From positions 310,001 to 374,000 of the forward strand of contig VXAA01002999.1 in NCBI GenBank assembly GCA_013399115.1: 64,000 nucleotides of DNA, written 5' to 3'. A program made the translations under genes and the position numbers. This DNA comes from Anseranas semipalmata. Taxonomy: Eukaryota; Chordata; Aves; Anseriformes; Anseranatidae. Shown here one piece after another: positions 1 to 14,300 of the stretch (positions are counted from its first letter, which is position 1; every line of letters begins with the position of its first letter). Under the pieces are notes generated by a model, which worked only from the letters and a program-made list of their open reading frames with translations, made no database searches and had not been told where the DNA came from.

Positions 1-3000
1 AGCCTCTTCAGAGAGGAAAGAAGGCACAAGGTACAGAGAACTATAACATTGATGGGGATCAACAAGGAATGACAGAGTTCAGACAAGAAATATCATTGAC
101 TGCTTCCACGATTTATGAACAAGAGGGCATAACAGACAAAAAGAAATATTCCTTCCTAAAGACTTCCCTGCCATGGAATGTTGTGAAGGCCAACACTGGG
201 GATTGCATGGATCCAAGAAGGAAATATCCATTCCTCATACAATGATTTGAGAGCAGCCTCTGGCCAGGAAGTCCCCAGACTAATGATGCAATACTGATAT
301 CACAGGTGGAGTACATGGGCAGAATCACTCTATACCCACCCTTTTGCTCTTCCCTAAATATCTGTTATTGAATGATGATTCAAAGATACTGAAGTAGGTA
401 GAAACTTTGCTTGAAACTGTGGTGCAGATTTTACCTTGTATTATTTATTTTGATAGGGCTAAATAGAGAGGCTGTAAAATGATTAAAGAACAGTCTTACT
501 GTGGAGGAGGCTGTGCCAAGTAATATAAAAACAGAAGTGATCACAATGGAAACCAGATATATCTAGTGGTCCTCAGATTTGGCCTTGGGACTGATTCTGT
601 TATTGCTGAGCTTAACAATCTACGAAAAAGAACTAGGGACACAATTCATGTCATCTAATTTCTTAAAAAAAAAAAAAGAAAGAAAAAAAAAGAAAAAAGC
701 AGTGTGAATCCCTCAGCAAACCTGTGGTCATTAGCAAATTCAGATATCTGTGCCTAAACTGATCAACATCATTGTTACAGTCAGTAGAGAGTAATGAGTA
801 CGTCTTGGGGAACTTAAATTCCTCCTGATATGAGATGAACAAAGCCCTGTGATTACTTGTTCTCCTCATTGGCCAAAAAAGGAATCTGACCAAGAAGCTG
901 CCATTTCTAGCACAGGAATCTTAATTTGAAGAGAACAATCCTACTTTAAATGTGCTCCTTACATATGCTGTGACACAATGTCTGGAAACATTGGCATTAC
1001 AGAGGAGAGATTTATCTCCATAACTAAAAATGTGAGCTGGTATGACAGAAGAGTAAGAATAATATTGAAATAATGAAAATAAAAAGAAATTTAAAAGCGC
1101 CAACCACTAAGGCATAAAATTCTGCGAGGTCACGGGTACTTATCAATGGTAGGCAAAAGAAAAGAAACAAGCTGTGGGTCAGTATTTGACTATGAGGTGA
1201 CTGCAAGCTGCCAAAGTGCTGCGATATAAAGGAAAAGTTGTTTTTTTGTTTTTTTATGGAAGAATCATCACCACTGTGCATTTTGTTAACACCATCATGC
1301 ATAGGTAGGGTAAGAAAAAGGAAATGTTTGAAATAGATGCACAGTGGGACTTCTAAGGTAGTTAAGGAAAAGAGAATCTCCTTCAAGGAAAGAGAAGAAA
1401 AACTGGTCTTCTTTAGTATAACAAACTAAAGATCAAGAGGGGAGGTGATGATTCTATGTGCGTATATATACACACACACATACATATTTAAATATGAAGA
1501 AAAGAATATGACTTAAGTAATTTGTCATTGAGAAAAAAAAAAAAAAAAGAAAATCCAACGAATGGTTCCCAGAAAGTGAGTCTCTGGAATTCACCTCCAC
1601 AGAGGGCAGTGTGAGCAAAGGAAATCAACGGGCTGAAATTGATACTTTTTAAATTCACAGAAAGAGCTGTATGACGAAAGAGGAATATTTCTGGCGTGAG
1701 GAAGCTTGGCGTGGATTCTGCATAACTGATTTGTTGGTATCTTAAGGAGGTCTGAAAGCAGCCATCTTGGTTTGACTGTCTTTTGTCACACCATGTTTAT
1801 ATTACATTAAACTACATTGCATCCATGCTTCAGGGTTTCCACTGGTCACTGACGGGAGCCAAGAAAAAATAGTTGCTGGCTTGATGCATGTCATGTTTTC
1901 TGGAGGGTTTTATGCCTTCTCTAAAGCATCAGAAATTGGCTACAGCTGGAGACTATGCAAGGAGTGTGCTTTGCTGCTGTCCACATTATTACAGCTTCTC
2001 AGAATCTAATTGGTATGGCTGTTCATGCACTGAACATTAAATTGATGATCTAATTTGGGATCAGAAGAGAAATCTCCTCCAGGTTAGATAACAGGGATGG
2101 TAATGGATTTTTGCCTTCCTTTATGACAGGGAGAAGGGTCCATTTCAGAAAAGCACCTGTGAATTCCTCTTAACAATCCTGGGGTTTTGCTTATACAATA
2201 AGATAGTTCTGGCCATAGGAATTTAAGCTATATGATAACAGACCTCATACCTGTTTGTCTTCCTCATGATGACTCTTGTTCTCTTCCTGTGGTACATGAC
2301 AGCTGTGGTTTCTCTGGTGGTCATTGCTTTATTACAGACCTTCAGGCTTTTAGGATGATGGGGATGTTTTGTGTCTGTGGTGAACTGGGAATTCTGAATT
2401 TGAGGTCCTCCCCATCCTGCTAGGCAGACTGGCTGTATGAACATCTATCATGCATAAAATGTGGATATAAAATCCCTGCATGCTGAGACTGGCAACAGAG
2501 TAAAGGGACTAGGCAATGCACCACTCCTCCCTGATAAGTTATTCTGTAGCTCATAAGCAAAAATTATGTTGCTTTCTCTTGGGATTTAATCCACCAGTCT
2601 TGAAGGAGGTATCTGAGGGGCTCTCCTGGTTCCCTGTAAATGGATTAAACTTTAAAGCAGTGGAAGACTAACATATGGGTCCTATATTTCAAAGGAATGG
2701 TCAAAGGATGGTCAAAAATGACCATCCAGATAACTGAGACATTTACCCTGGTGCCAGTTACTGCAAAATATGAACAGATGCATTCAGGACTACAGAAATC
2801 AAAACAGGATGGAATATCAATCATCATGGCATCCTCATGGTTTTTAAATTACACCAGACTAAATCCTGATTTAAAAATTTTCCTTATGTGGAATTAACAG
2901 AGATAAAAGTAGGTAAAATTAAAAACTGACTTACTAACAACTCGCAACGGGGACTTATCAGGCAATAAGGCCACTTCTGCAGGATCCTCTGTTAATCATG

Positions 3001-3458
3001 CTTTGGTGTAATGTTATTCAGTATTCTTGTTGGTAATCTAAATGATAATATAAATCTTTGCTGACCTAGCTTGCCAATGATTTAAAGAGTACAGAAGGCA
3101 GTAAATAATGAGAAGCAGATGTTATTACTATGGAATGACATGGCCTGTAGAATAGTCACAAACAAAATTCACTTTAAGGTGTTCCACCTTGCATCTGGCT
3201 GCACTACAGGGAAGGAAGGACATAAAACACGCTTACAATGCGGGAAATTGATTGGGAATCAGGGTCACTCCACCATGTTCCGACTCACTAGATCTGGAAA
3301 GACAAAAACACCATCATACTGTCATTCAAACTGATTTCACTTTGCATTACCTGACCAGACAAAAAATATTAAATGAGACTTTGTTGCAAAGTTCTTAGGT
3401 ATAAGCTTGGGAATAAGGTTCTCAAAAAGAAATGCAAGCATATTTCTTAACTTTATTT

Positions 3459-3496
3459 AAAAAAAAACAAAAAACAAAAAACAAACAAACAAAAAA
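3459..3496. repeat. A-rich simple repeat (A5C / CAAA)
   Basis: A run of A with regularly spaced C, changing from AAAAAC units to CAAA units. Simple-sequence DNA in an intron. Confidence 0.85.
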
Positions 3497-4867
3497 CTCT
3501 GTATCTTACTGTTCCTCTTGTCTTCATTAAAAATTCTGTGGCTGGAAGGTTAAGGTTGCCTCAGTTTCCGTACTCTGAGTCAGGTGTGCCTGCCTGGAAA
3601 ATCAGGATATCTCAACCCAGAAAGCAACCGACCATCTTTGGGTAGGGAAGATGGGAGAAGTTCCTGGAGCAGGCAGCCTGAATCACAACAGCCAAGAGGA
3701 ACAGAGAGCAGACAGATGGACAAGCCAGGGAAGAAACAGCTATAGTGGCAACTGAAAAGAAGAAATACAGGTTGATATAGTATGGGCTCTGACGTTCAAA
3801 GTCTCCTCTCCTCCAGCAATCACTTTGCCTCTTACCCAAAGTGACTTGCATGTGTTTCAAGCTCAATACTCATGTTCACAGCAACATGCCATGCCATCGT
3901 AGTAATGCTCTGTTCTGAAATTGTCTTTTCCTCCATTTTTAGCACACATTAGCTTTTGATGTTTCCATTTTCTGGAGTAATCCTATCCGTGAAATGGAGT
4001 TTCCTTCTTTGCTCTCAGAGACTTTCATCTCTGCTTGCCCTGCTTAGGTATTTCTGCAGCTAGGGCACAGATCCAATACAAATACTCTGGTTGGGCGTTA
4101 TCTGGAGAGAAGTACTGGCATGGTTAAAAGAGAATCCACACTGACCCACAGCTACTAATTGGAAAGAGTGGGAGACACTCCTTTGATCTTTGCTAATCAC
4201 CAGCCTGAAGGGAACTGCTAATGCACTCACATGAGAAATTGTAGAAGACATGTCATGCATATATACAGTGATGTATATATCAGCTACATGTTCTGCCAAA
4301 AGCATAATTTCAAGTCTTTCACAGTTTCCTGGGGAAACCATATAGTCCCACAGATAACAGACTCCCTGACAACTGGTATGTGTTGGCTGATTTACATTAG
4401 CAAGATCACTCTTGTTTTTAGAGTACTGTGTCACAAATGACAGCAAATGGGAACTGCGCAAATGGACAAAATGGTAATCCTTTGTCCTGAGGTCCCTGCA
4501 GAGCCAGTGAGTAGGAGACCCACCTCCACTTCTCCATTAATGTCTGGGCTCACACCTGGAAGGAGATGAGTTTTGTACAGCTAGTGAGACAAAGCAAGGT
4601 GCAGTGTTCTGACCACAAAGCTGAACACAGAATAAGCACAGTGTGGCAGATTGTCACCTGGGGGATGAACAGGCAAAAACTCGCCTTTACCATTCCGGGG
4701 GCTGAAATGCTTAACTGAAGTCAGAACTCTTGCCTGATTTCATGTTTTCCAGATCATAAAGTCAGGTCTAATTTGACATCAGAATCATTGAAAGCCTCTC
4801 TCAGCACCATTGTTTTCTTGGTTCTCCCAATGCCTTAGAAATCTGAACTGTTTTCCAGCTCCCCAAA

Positions 4868-4893
4868 TGTACACACATCTATATGTGTGTACA
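4868..4893. repeat. Perfect hairpin, 11-bp stem and 4-base loop
   Basis: TGTACACACAT is followed by the loop CTAT and the exact reverse complement ATGTGTGTACA. It lies in a purine/pyrimidine-alternating CA/TG context that could also adopt Z-DNA. No function is inferred. Confidence 0.85.
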
Positions 4894-7777
4894 CAACAGG
4901 CCACTCAACCCATCAGGTCTTACTAAGATAATCAGATGTGTTTCAATTAGACATGATTTGAGAGCAGCCCATGGAGAAGTTTGCTTTCAGATACTGGGAA
5001 AATTTTTCACATCTCTTAGAATTTCAGTGCAGAAAACAGTTGCCATGGCACATAGTCTGACTTAGCAAAACCACACTGGTGTGTTCCCTGCTCTACCTGC
5101 CCCCTACACAGCTACCTACTGCTCCAAGGGAGCAAAGGGGAAACTCTGGAGTGTGGATGCTGCCTCTCTGATAAGATTATTAACATTTCTTTGTGAATAT
5201 GTGCAGGGAGGAAAAAATGCATGACCAAAATGAAAAAGTAGAAAGCTTAAAGAAGTGGTTTTCCACTACAAAAGGCAGAAACTTTTAAGAGTTTGAGTTT
5301 GCTGAAAGAAATGGAGAGAAATGAGAACTTGGAAGTTGGAAGCAAGAGAAATGTTGACGGGCAGCAGCTATGAATGGCAGCTGTCAGAGGGGCAGAAAAC
5401 AATTGTTTTCATAGTTCAATATATATTTGAGTGTAACTCTGTAACAACTGGCTTATTTTCCAGAAGAAAATATTGCTCCAGCAAGATCAACACAGTCAAG
5501 TAGAAAATGTTGATTTTGCAGATTGAGACTTGATTCTTCATTAGAAAAAAAAAAAAAATCAATCAAGTGCTTTGTCTAGAATCAGTTTAATCAAAATTGG
5601 AACATTTCACTAGTTAATTAACCTGATACGACTTAGTTTGAGTGAGCTCATTTACCTGTATTTTCCCTAATGTAGTATTTTATTTCACTGAAGTTGTGTT
5701 TCAATCTTCATCCTCTTCTAGACTGGGGCCCCTGGAGGGTTATATCATTTTTTAGACAAATACAATGATTTTACTCTCAGTAGATGATGCGGAATCTCAT
5801 TAGAATCACATGACTCCAGATATAGTTGGAGAGATAAAGACTTGTTACGGCCTATTGGGGAAAAAAGGGGACTTTGTCTTTCATAGGCTGGGAGCCAATG
5901 CGTTTCTAAAAGGGAATGCTGTTTAAACAAAATTTAATCATTTAACAGAACCGTACTTTTGAACTCATGAAATTTTATGCAGAGTAAGTGAATATAGACA
6001 GCTTTTCCTTTATCTTTTTCTAAAGATGAAAAGCAGAGTTATAACAGAGATCCTCCTTTCAGTCAGAACTACCACATTTCTTTTAAGTCAAATTACTTAA
6101 CTAGAATATTTTGAAACAGTGTAGTTGGAAGACATACCAGCTAGGATTTTTCAGAGTTATTTTTTATTTTGCTGCCCTGGTTATTAATGAGGCGTTTATT
6201 ACTGGCTCAGGGAGGAAAGAATTCAGGAACATAGGACCAATAAATATGATCCAGGACACCAACTTCTGGTCCTTGCTATTGCAACAGCTGTGTTATGAAC
6301 TTAGAGTATTGTCTTAAAGCCTATGCTTTTCCTGTGTTTTCTTCCCTTTTCCCGATTTCCAGCCTAAACCAGTTTGGTCTGGACAAATCCAGCCACTGTT
6401 GTGAAGTGTGGTGTCCTGAAGACAGAGAAACTGTTCCAGGTGAGGGTGAGAAATCTGAATTCTCCAGCTGCAGAGTGGGAAAGGAGTGAACAAGCCATAC
6501 ATTTTAGGCAACTGGTGGAAGAAACAGTAGAATACACGTGGGTCTCAGGAAGACTTAAAGTCAGCATGCACATTGAGCGTAAAAGTGCGTCTGTGAGCTA
6601 TAGTTTAGACCTGATCTATGTGTACCTTGACCTGCCTTTCCAGCTGTCCTATGTAGCTCTGCAATTGCTCTCTAGTGTCTACCAATTCTCCGTACAAGGA
6701 TGTCAGCCTGCACCCACTGAGGAAGCTGCAGCTCGGCACATCTGACCTGTTGCAATGCAGTTTCCTTGTGCCGATGACAAGATGTGTGTAGCATAAAGGG
6801 AAAAGCAGCTCACGGCCCTGAAGCTGATATACTGTGCAGTCCTGAGGGCTCTGTGGGGCCCTGTTTGTCTTAATTTTCTGGCAGGATTGAATTTTGGGGA
6901 TTTGGAATAGACACTTCTCTTTCTTTGCTTTTGCTTTCAAATTATTGTTCAGGCTAGGGAAGTGCAGATGCCTGGGGAAGGTAAGAGGAACAAGCATTTG
7001 CCTCCAATACAGTCAGAAGCAGCTCAGCTATCCAGTGCATGTGGCACTGAAGTAGAACTCTTCAGAGGAGAAGGTAAGAGAGCAGCCCCCCCACCTCCAC
7101 GTGTCATGGAAAGGGACTAGCCTGCCGGTGCCGCTGTATGGCCCTGTGTCTGCACAGGAGGGTTCAGTGGCACTTTCAGGGACCTATTTGAGGTGACAGG
7201 ACATGTGGGTGACTGCTTCACCACTTGTCAGCAGTGTCCTGCAGTGCCTGCTTCCCATCCCCGCAGCATTCTCACTCTTTATCAGCTCATTTACTCTCTC
7301 CAGAATGCAATGATGCCAAAAAATGCCTGCCCTTCACAGAGTCTCCTCCTTTTTTCCTGAAATGATTTCGTTTTTCAGAAGCAAGACAATTTTAATGACA
7401 AGTATGTGCCCCAGGCTTGGGAAGGTTGGAAGCTCAGGGCTTCTGACCCTATTATGAGCCAGAGGAGAAGCACTATGGAAAGACTATGTGCCTCACACTG
7501 CAAGTGAGACAGAGGGATCATCTTACGCTGCCACAACTTTTTCTCTCATTCCCTAGGTCTGACACTCACACTGATAAGATCCACTGCTTCCCATACACTG
7601 CTTCCTAAAAACACACAGAAACCCAAAGCCAAGCTGTCTTCAGTAGAAACCACTGAGGAGCTGGAGAACATTTGACTTCTGTGCTGCAGGTGCTTGCACA
7701 GCTGTAGAGCCGTGAAATGGGAAGAGTCTCAGTGAGACTGAGGAAACGCTGTGTGTGCTCCTGGGAATGGAAGCCAA

Positions 7778-7807
7778 ACCCAGGGGATTTCAGACCCAGG
7801 GGATTTC
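7778..7807. repeat. 14-bp direct repeat
   Basis: ACCCAGGGGATTTC occurs at 7778-7791 and again at 7794-7807, two bases apart. A small local duplication. Confidence 0.85.
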
Positions 7808-9959
7808 TCCTCTCTTGCCTGTTTGCCACTGATTTCCTTTGCAGTTCAGGCTGAGTAGGTATTCAAGATGCAGGTGCACATGCACACACAGATGTGTGTG
7901 TGACACATGTGGCTGGCCATACAGAACAACTCAGACAGAGCTGTGCCATTACCAGCACCCACAAGAACACCAACAGCACACCCATCAGCTCGCTCCTCTT
8001 CCTCCTCTCTATCTGAACAGGTCTCGAGATCACTAGTGAAACAGTGCCCACCCCTTTCCTCTGTAGATGCACAAGCACATCACACTAATGGTCCCTCAAA
8101 TATCATCACGGGCTGTAGGTCTATTATCTGTACCAAGAACTCAGGACACTTACCCAGCCACCAGCTCAGACTGTGGGTCTTTCCAGATATGTCTTCCCCT
8201 CTTCTCTAGCTGGTTCAGTTTGAAGATCCCTATTAAATTACAAATACACACACATGCACGTATGCAGGATTAAGTCACATTAATGAACTAGAGAAAAACA
8301 AACACAAATTTCAATGATTCCAGTTGCTGGTACCTATAGGACACTACCACCCACACCCCCTTCTCAGGAAGCCCAGCAGAGACACAACTGAACCTGTGCA
8401 GAACCAGCATGCTTAGGAGGGAATGCATTTGCCAGGGCTTGCATAGCTGACATCATAGACGATGTTTCTACCTCACCCTTGGGAAGCCATAGAAGAAGTT
8501 GGTACCATGTGGTTTGCTCCTATTGATGTTTAGGTGGTCAGTCCTCTCTCCTCAACTTCCAGCAACTCCCTGATGCTGCTGAGCTCCAGAGAGCTTCACC
8601 TACACTGTACAGCAGGCAGTGTTCAAGCCAGGTCACACCTCTTCTTTCTACCTAAGTTAGTTATGTACAGGAGAGATCACTCCTCTGTCAGAATCACTGA
8701 GACAACAGTGTGAGGGCAGGACTATCAAGGAGAGGAATCTTAGACACTGTTTTTGTTGCATGCCTAAATGACAGCCTTTTCTGTCTCGCTGAGCCTGGTT
8801 ATGAGAAGATGCATGTGGAAAAGGGCAGCACAGCAGGATAAACTCTGCCAAGTCTAAAATTAAGCTTAAGAGGGCTTAAGAGATCAGTTATACAAGATAT
8901 CCAAAAATAACTTAGAATAAATCCTAAGAGGAACAGTGAAAGCACTGCTGACATCTTCAGTTCTCAGTGAGATGCGTGTCTGCACACTGAAGTGTGAATG
9001 TGGTCTGTAAATGCCACCAGTGGTTACCACTGAAAATGGAGGAGGGGTTTCCTGTGCTCCAGGGTCAGGAAGAACACAGGGGAGTGTTCTTCATCAGGAA
9101 CTGCTTGTGTAGCTCCCAGCACAACCTTTAGCACTAAGCCCAACACAATCTGGAAATCAGCAGTTGAGAGTGAAGTGACCTGGCTCTCCACGCTTCTCTT
9201 TTTCTCCGTTCCCAGTCAGCAATCATTCTTTGTACTGTGGCTCCAAAAAGCCCTTTTCTGGACACTCCGGCATTTTCTGTCCATATTATTTAAACTGGAG
9301 GCTTTAGCCACAGCCAGCTCTCCTGGGAGAGATGACACTCTGGGCAAGCTGATCTAAGGGAGGATGAGGATGCACGTTCCTCCAAACAGCCTCTACATTT
9401 GTCCTGCAGACAAGGCATCTACAGCCAAGCACGATGGTACCACTAGCTTCCCTAGTACCCAGACATACCAAAAAGGCTTGTCAGTACCTTACCATGTATC
9501 TGAAATGCACTGTGTATCTCCAGCTCTCAGAATGGCCTGTTTTCTTTCTGTAGTAGCAAATGTCATTCCCGTTTGGCTGTCTTGGGCTAACATGCTGGAT
9601 AGATGGGTATTTGTTAAAGGTTTCCAGTAATATGGCTTCAGATTCACTGCAACCACTGGGGAGACATGACTCAGTAAAGTCAGTTTCAGATAAAACTGAC
9701 ATAAAAATAATAGCTTACATATGAAAACAAACAAACAAGCAAACCAAAACCAAAACATGCAGATCCATATGGATAGCATGAAAAGTCCTGCTTAATATAC
9801 TTATATCAAGTTCAAATCTAAAGGTCACTCTGCCTGTATGACCTTGATTTGATGTCAATGCATTCCTGACAGACCACATGTCCTATAATGCAGTCTCTGG
9901 ATGAGAATGATTCCTACTTACAGCACAGTATCTTCTATAGCCCACCTATGTGCCTGGAT

Positions 9960-10243
9960 TTCTTGGTCAGGGGCCTAAAGCACACGATGTGTGAAAAGAA
10001 GCTGGGGGAGCTGGGCTTGTTCATGTCCCTACAAATATAGGAAGGATTGCTACAAAGATGAATAAGCAGCTGGAGAAGTTCAGGCTGGACATTAGGGAAC
10101 ACTTCTACAGAAGGGTGTTGCAGCCCTGGAGCCACAGCCAAGGAGAACCTCCATCCTTGGAATCACTTAGAGAAGAGGCATCTCCATTCCTGAAGCATTT
10201 TAAGATCTGGCTGGGCAAAGTCACAGGTGACCTGATCAGGTGT
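9960..10243 (+). mobile_element. CR1 LINE fragment
   Basis: The order of CR1 landmarks is recognisable in the plus orientation. 'GGTCAGGGGCCTAAAGCACA' and 'GAGCTGGGCTTGTTC' near the start are followed by 'TTCAGGCTGGACATTAGGGA' and 'CTCCATCCTTGGAAT' further on, as in the 3' non-coding and terminal coding part of avian CR1. Part of the normal middle segment is missing or diverged, and the 3' tail repeat is absent. The copy is inside the first GSG1L intron of the window, in sense with the gene. Old and inactive. Confidence 0.8.
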
Positions 10244-11269
10244 TAGTGACAGTTCTAACTGAACACAAGGCTGGACAAGAGACCTGCAGGGTCCTGTCAA
10301 CACAGTACTTCCGCGGTGTTGTGATTTCTGTGATCCACCAAGTAGCTCTCAGTCTGTCTGTTCCAAAACTTAATAACTTACTCACCTGGCATTCCTTCTG
10401 CTCAGGTATGGGCTGCCCAGCCTCTTTGGAAATAGAGATTTTGCTTTGAAAAGTCATGTGTCATTTCCTTTTCTTGACTGTCCTCTTAACGCCTGGATTC
10501 ACAGAGTACAAGTCCTTCCCTCTGCCATTGGGATATTGAAATGTTCATTTCAATGTCAAGTGAACCATTTCTTTTATAGCAACTTATACATAGACAAAGA
10601 CTATAGATTATGTACACAGCACTTTTTAGCTTATTTAGCACAGGTTTACAGCAGCAAAAGGTAGATAAAAAGTAGTAATAATAGCATTATAATAACAGAT
10701 TGCTATTTCATCACAGCTATCATTTGAATGATTTCTTTTATCTCAGTCCTGCTGACAAAAACATCAGAAAGACTAATATTTTATAGTGGTTTGTACATAT
10801 AATTAATTGCTATTCAGAAAAAAATTGCACACTGACTTCAACATCACTACTGCATTTCGCCATTTATTCTTTTTTAACGGTCACATTTCCTAAATTAGTC
10901 TTTTGACTGTGCAACTAAAATTGAGGAAAACTAATAAAAACTTTAGCTGTCTTTGCATCAATTAAAGTCTTAAAGGGCAAAATGGATTCTTCTCCATTAC
11001 CTCTGGCAGGCGTGCCATGCTCTGATTCCTTGAGGCAGGGCAGGAAGGCTATGGGGCACCTTGTAACATACTGTATTGAAGGAAACACTTACATTCATTG
11101 GATGGAGGCACCTAAGCAGAGGAATTGTTTTATAATTTCTGCGATTGCCTGAAGAAGTAAAAAGAAAGGTCAAAACATTCATCTTTAAGATACATTGCCT
11201 GCTCAGAAGCAATATGCTTCTCAAGAGCTCCTGCAAAAAAATGAGGTAGGGTCCTAAACTGAGAAACTT

Positions 11270-11323
11270 TAATTTACAACGATAAATTGATGAAGCTAAT
11301 TTACAATGATAAATGGATGAAGC
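11270..11323. repeat. 27-bp tandem duplication
   Basis: Two adjacent 27-bp units, 11270-11296 and 11297-11323, differ at two positions (C/T and T/G). Each starts TAATTTACAA and ends GATGAAGC. The pair is most simply a recent local duplication; only two copies exist. Confidence 0.9.
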
Positions 11324-14300
11324 AGCCACAAGGCAGAGGGAGTGACATGAGGCTGTGTGATGGTTGTGGCAATGCATTTGCCTGCTTTTTTAACAATGGG
11401 TTTCAAAAGATCTGAAAATGCTATCCAATGTTTTTAGCTTGCTTCATGCTTTATATTTTGTCTGTCATAGTCACAGATGTCATGTCTAAATCAGGGCCTG
11501 ATTTGTGCCTTTTAAAAACCAGGGTGAGTCTTAGACACCTGCACCAAAGGAGCCAGAGTTGGACAAATTCCCTTGTTTGGTCCTCCCAGAAAGATAAAGT
11601 CCTCCATCTCTCCAGTGAACTAGTACTAAATGTCAGGTTTTTGTGGAAACTGACTGTTTCTTTGCTTTCTGCTGCAATATCAAGTGCCCAGCTGGGGTTC
11701 CAAGCTGATTCTGAAAGTATTTAATGATACCCTTTCCAAAATAATCAACTGACAGTGTGAATCCAGTATTGTCTACAAGTAGAACCAGCATGATTTTTGT
11801 TCTTCTGCTTAGTTTGTTCCCTGAGAACTTGTTTTCATAGTTTGTCTTATAAAATAAAGTCAACCATTCTCTGCTCACACATTCTCCCTTGAATGAAGAG
11901 TACAGTGTTTGGGGCACTGAGAAAGTGCAACCAAAATTTGAATGTTGTGCCTTGTACAAGAAAGCCAAGTGAATGCCCTCCCAAAGGCCCTCAGATTGGC
12001 CCCTCAAGTTTGTTGGAATCAAATCTATTAACATCCTTTGAAGTGAAGCACAGAAAAGTTGTCCAAATGAACTCAAATTTTGTAGAACTTTCTTTATCCT
12101 TGAGCCATTATATAGGACTTTGGCCATTTAGCTGAAATCTTAGTATAAATACTATGACTGGGACTCAAAATAAGCTGTTGATATTTCTTTTTGATAGACA
12201 GATTTAGACAAGCATTACAAAACTGATTATTGTTACATAGCAGACACCTATCATATACAGACTCTGTGGAGTCCTGGTCATCCATGCTCATAAATGACAA
12301 TCGAGTGCTTGTGAGCTGTGAATGATGTGGTTCATTCTCTGCTGCTGAGTTGCTTTCTCACGACCAGTGGCACAGGAATGTCTTTTTTCATAATCAAAAT
12401 CCAGATGGGTTAAGTTTAACTTTTTATGCATAATCCTCCTTCCCTGTGATGTTTTTTATGACTCCATGAGTAACTACATAGGTATTTTCATAACTAAGTC
12501 CTGAAACAATTTTCTTAATCTGGTTTGACCTCGTGCATGCTCATTCTCAGCTCCATTTTCAGATAATTATATCTTCTAATTTGCCTTTTCTTATGACTTG
12601 AAAATTTCCAATAGAAGTAAAAAATTCATATGGGAACAGTAAAGGTTGTGACCAAAGTAAATGTGACACTGTCAATATTTGAATACTTTGCAGTCTGGCA
12701 TGTATACCTATTAATGGATTTCCTCTAACTTCTGGGCTCAGCTCTTGCTGTCCTTGTTATGTGACAGCCAATTTGGAGCATCAAGAAATGTCACCAGTAT
12801 TGTAGGAGGCTCGTGGGAGGTGGTCAGTTCAACTAGTTCTGCCTCAGCTACCAGAGTCTAATCCAACTAGATGCCACTGCTGCACAGAAGAAAAAAAAAA
12901 ATCTTGATTTTTGCATTTAAGTTTATATTGCTGTACATAAATGAACTGGAAGATGTAAAAAAAACTGTGGTTCAAGCCAGTGTAGCCACATAGCCACAGG
13001 TGGTGTGTGACCATCACAATTTTCATTGTAACTCTACAGAGAGTTAGATTAGCCAGAAACGCACTCCTCATTTTTCACTCTCAAACCACAGGAGTCACCT
13101 CTCTCCCTCTGACACCCCACTGCCCAGGGGTATAATTAATACACTGTCTTTGCCTTTTGAGTCCCTCTTGCCTTGCACTCTCTGGTCATACTCAAGTAAT
13201 GCCACTGTCTTCTCTAAAATATGTACAGACGCCGGCCATCCATCCATCCTAACATTCAACCCTGAGTCTTGGTTGGAATTATCCAGGATTGCTGTAATTG
13301 TCAGTTTTCATATTCTCCTCTAGCTCATGCACGTATTGCCATGACATCCTCCCTACCCACAAACTTCACTGCAACATGTCCCTCTCAGCTCAGGCCAACT
13401 AGCAGAAGCTTCTCAGCTTCTTTTGAAAGCCAGTGAATAACTTTTGCCTCCCTTCTGATCCCACATCCAATTCTACCTTTTGCTTCATTGCTTCCATCAA
13501 TAATTTCATCTTCAATGGGTGATTTACCTATTGCTCCTCTGCAGTAGTCTGTTTAGTCCCTTTCCATTTTCACCTTGACCATTTTCTCCACAACCAGGAT
13601 GCTTACAGCAAAGCAATCACTACCTCTGAGCTGTGAGGGCAGGAAAACAATTTGTTATTCACTTTCCAGTTTCTCTCTGTCTCTCTCTCACACACACTAC
13701 AGAGGATGAAACTAAATTCCTTCCTGAAAGCTTCACATATAGCTGAATACCTTTCACCTCCTTCACTCTTTTGTCCTCTGGCTTGCAAGCTGCCTCAGGC
13801 TCCTTCTGCATTAAAAAAAAAAAAAAAAGTTTTCCATTCTGCAGGCAGTATGAAAACCATAGACGGTAACAATTTAATGATTTGTCTATTTAGGTTTCCT
13901 TCTACTCTAAGCTTGAGGTAGAAGTTTAATAAAAATAATTTGCAAATCTTTAATAGAAACACATCAGGAAAGTCTCCTTGAGACTTCAGAGAACTTAGTC
14001 CAAGACCTCCCGTTAGACCAAGGCCTTCCAAGGAAAATTTATATGAAGTCCACAGTCAAGAGTCCTTCTCTGAGCAGCCTGCTTATGGGCGCACTATATC
14101 CAGATTTAAAAATAATAACAGTAATAAAAGGAGAAGAAAAAGGAAAAGCCTTTTACAAAAATGTTTGTTGTAGACTGGCAACTACCACAGGATTTCAAAT
14201 TACTTCAGAACATGTCAGAGCTGTTGTGCAGGGGATTTATTACGACATGGAGGAGTTCTTCATTCTGGTCAAGGCTAGTTGGCAAGCAAAAGTCTTTTGT

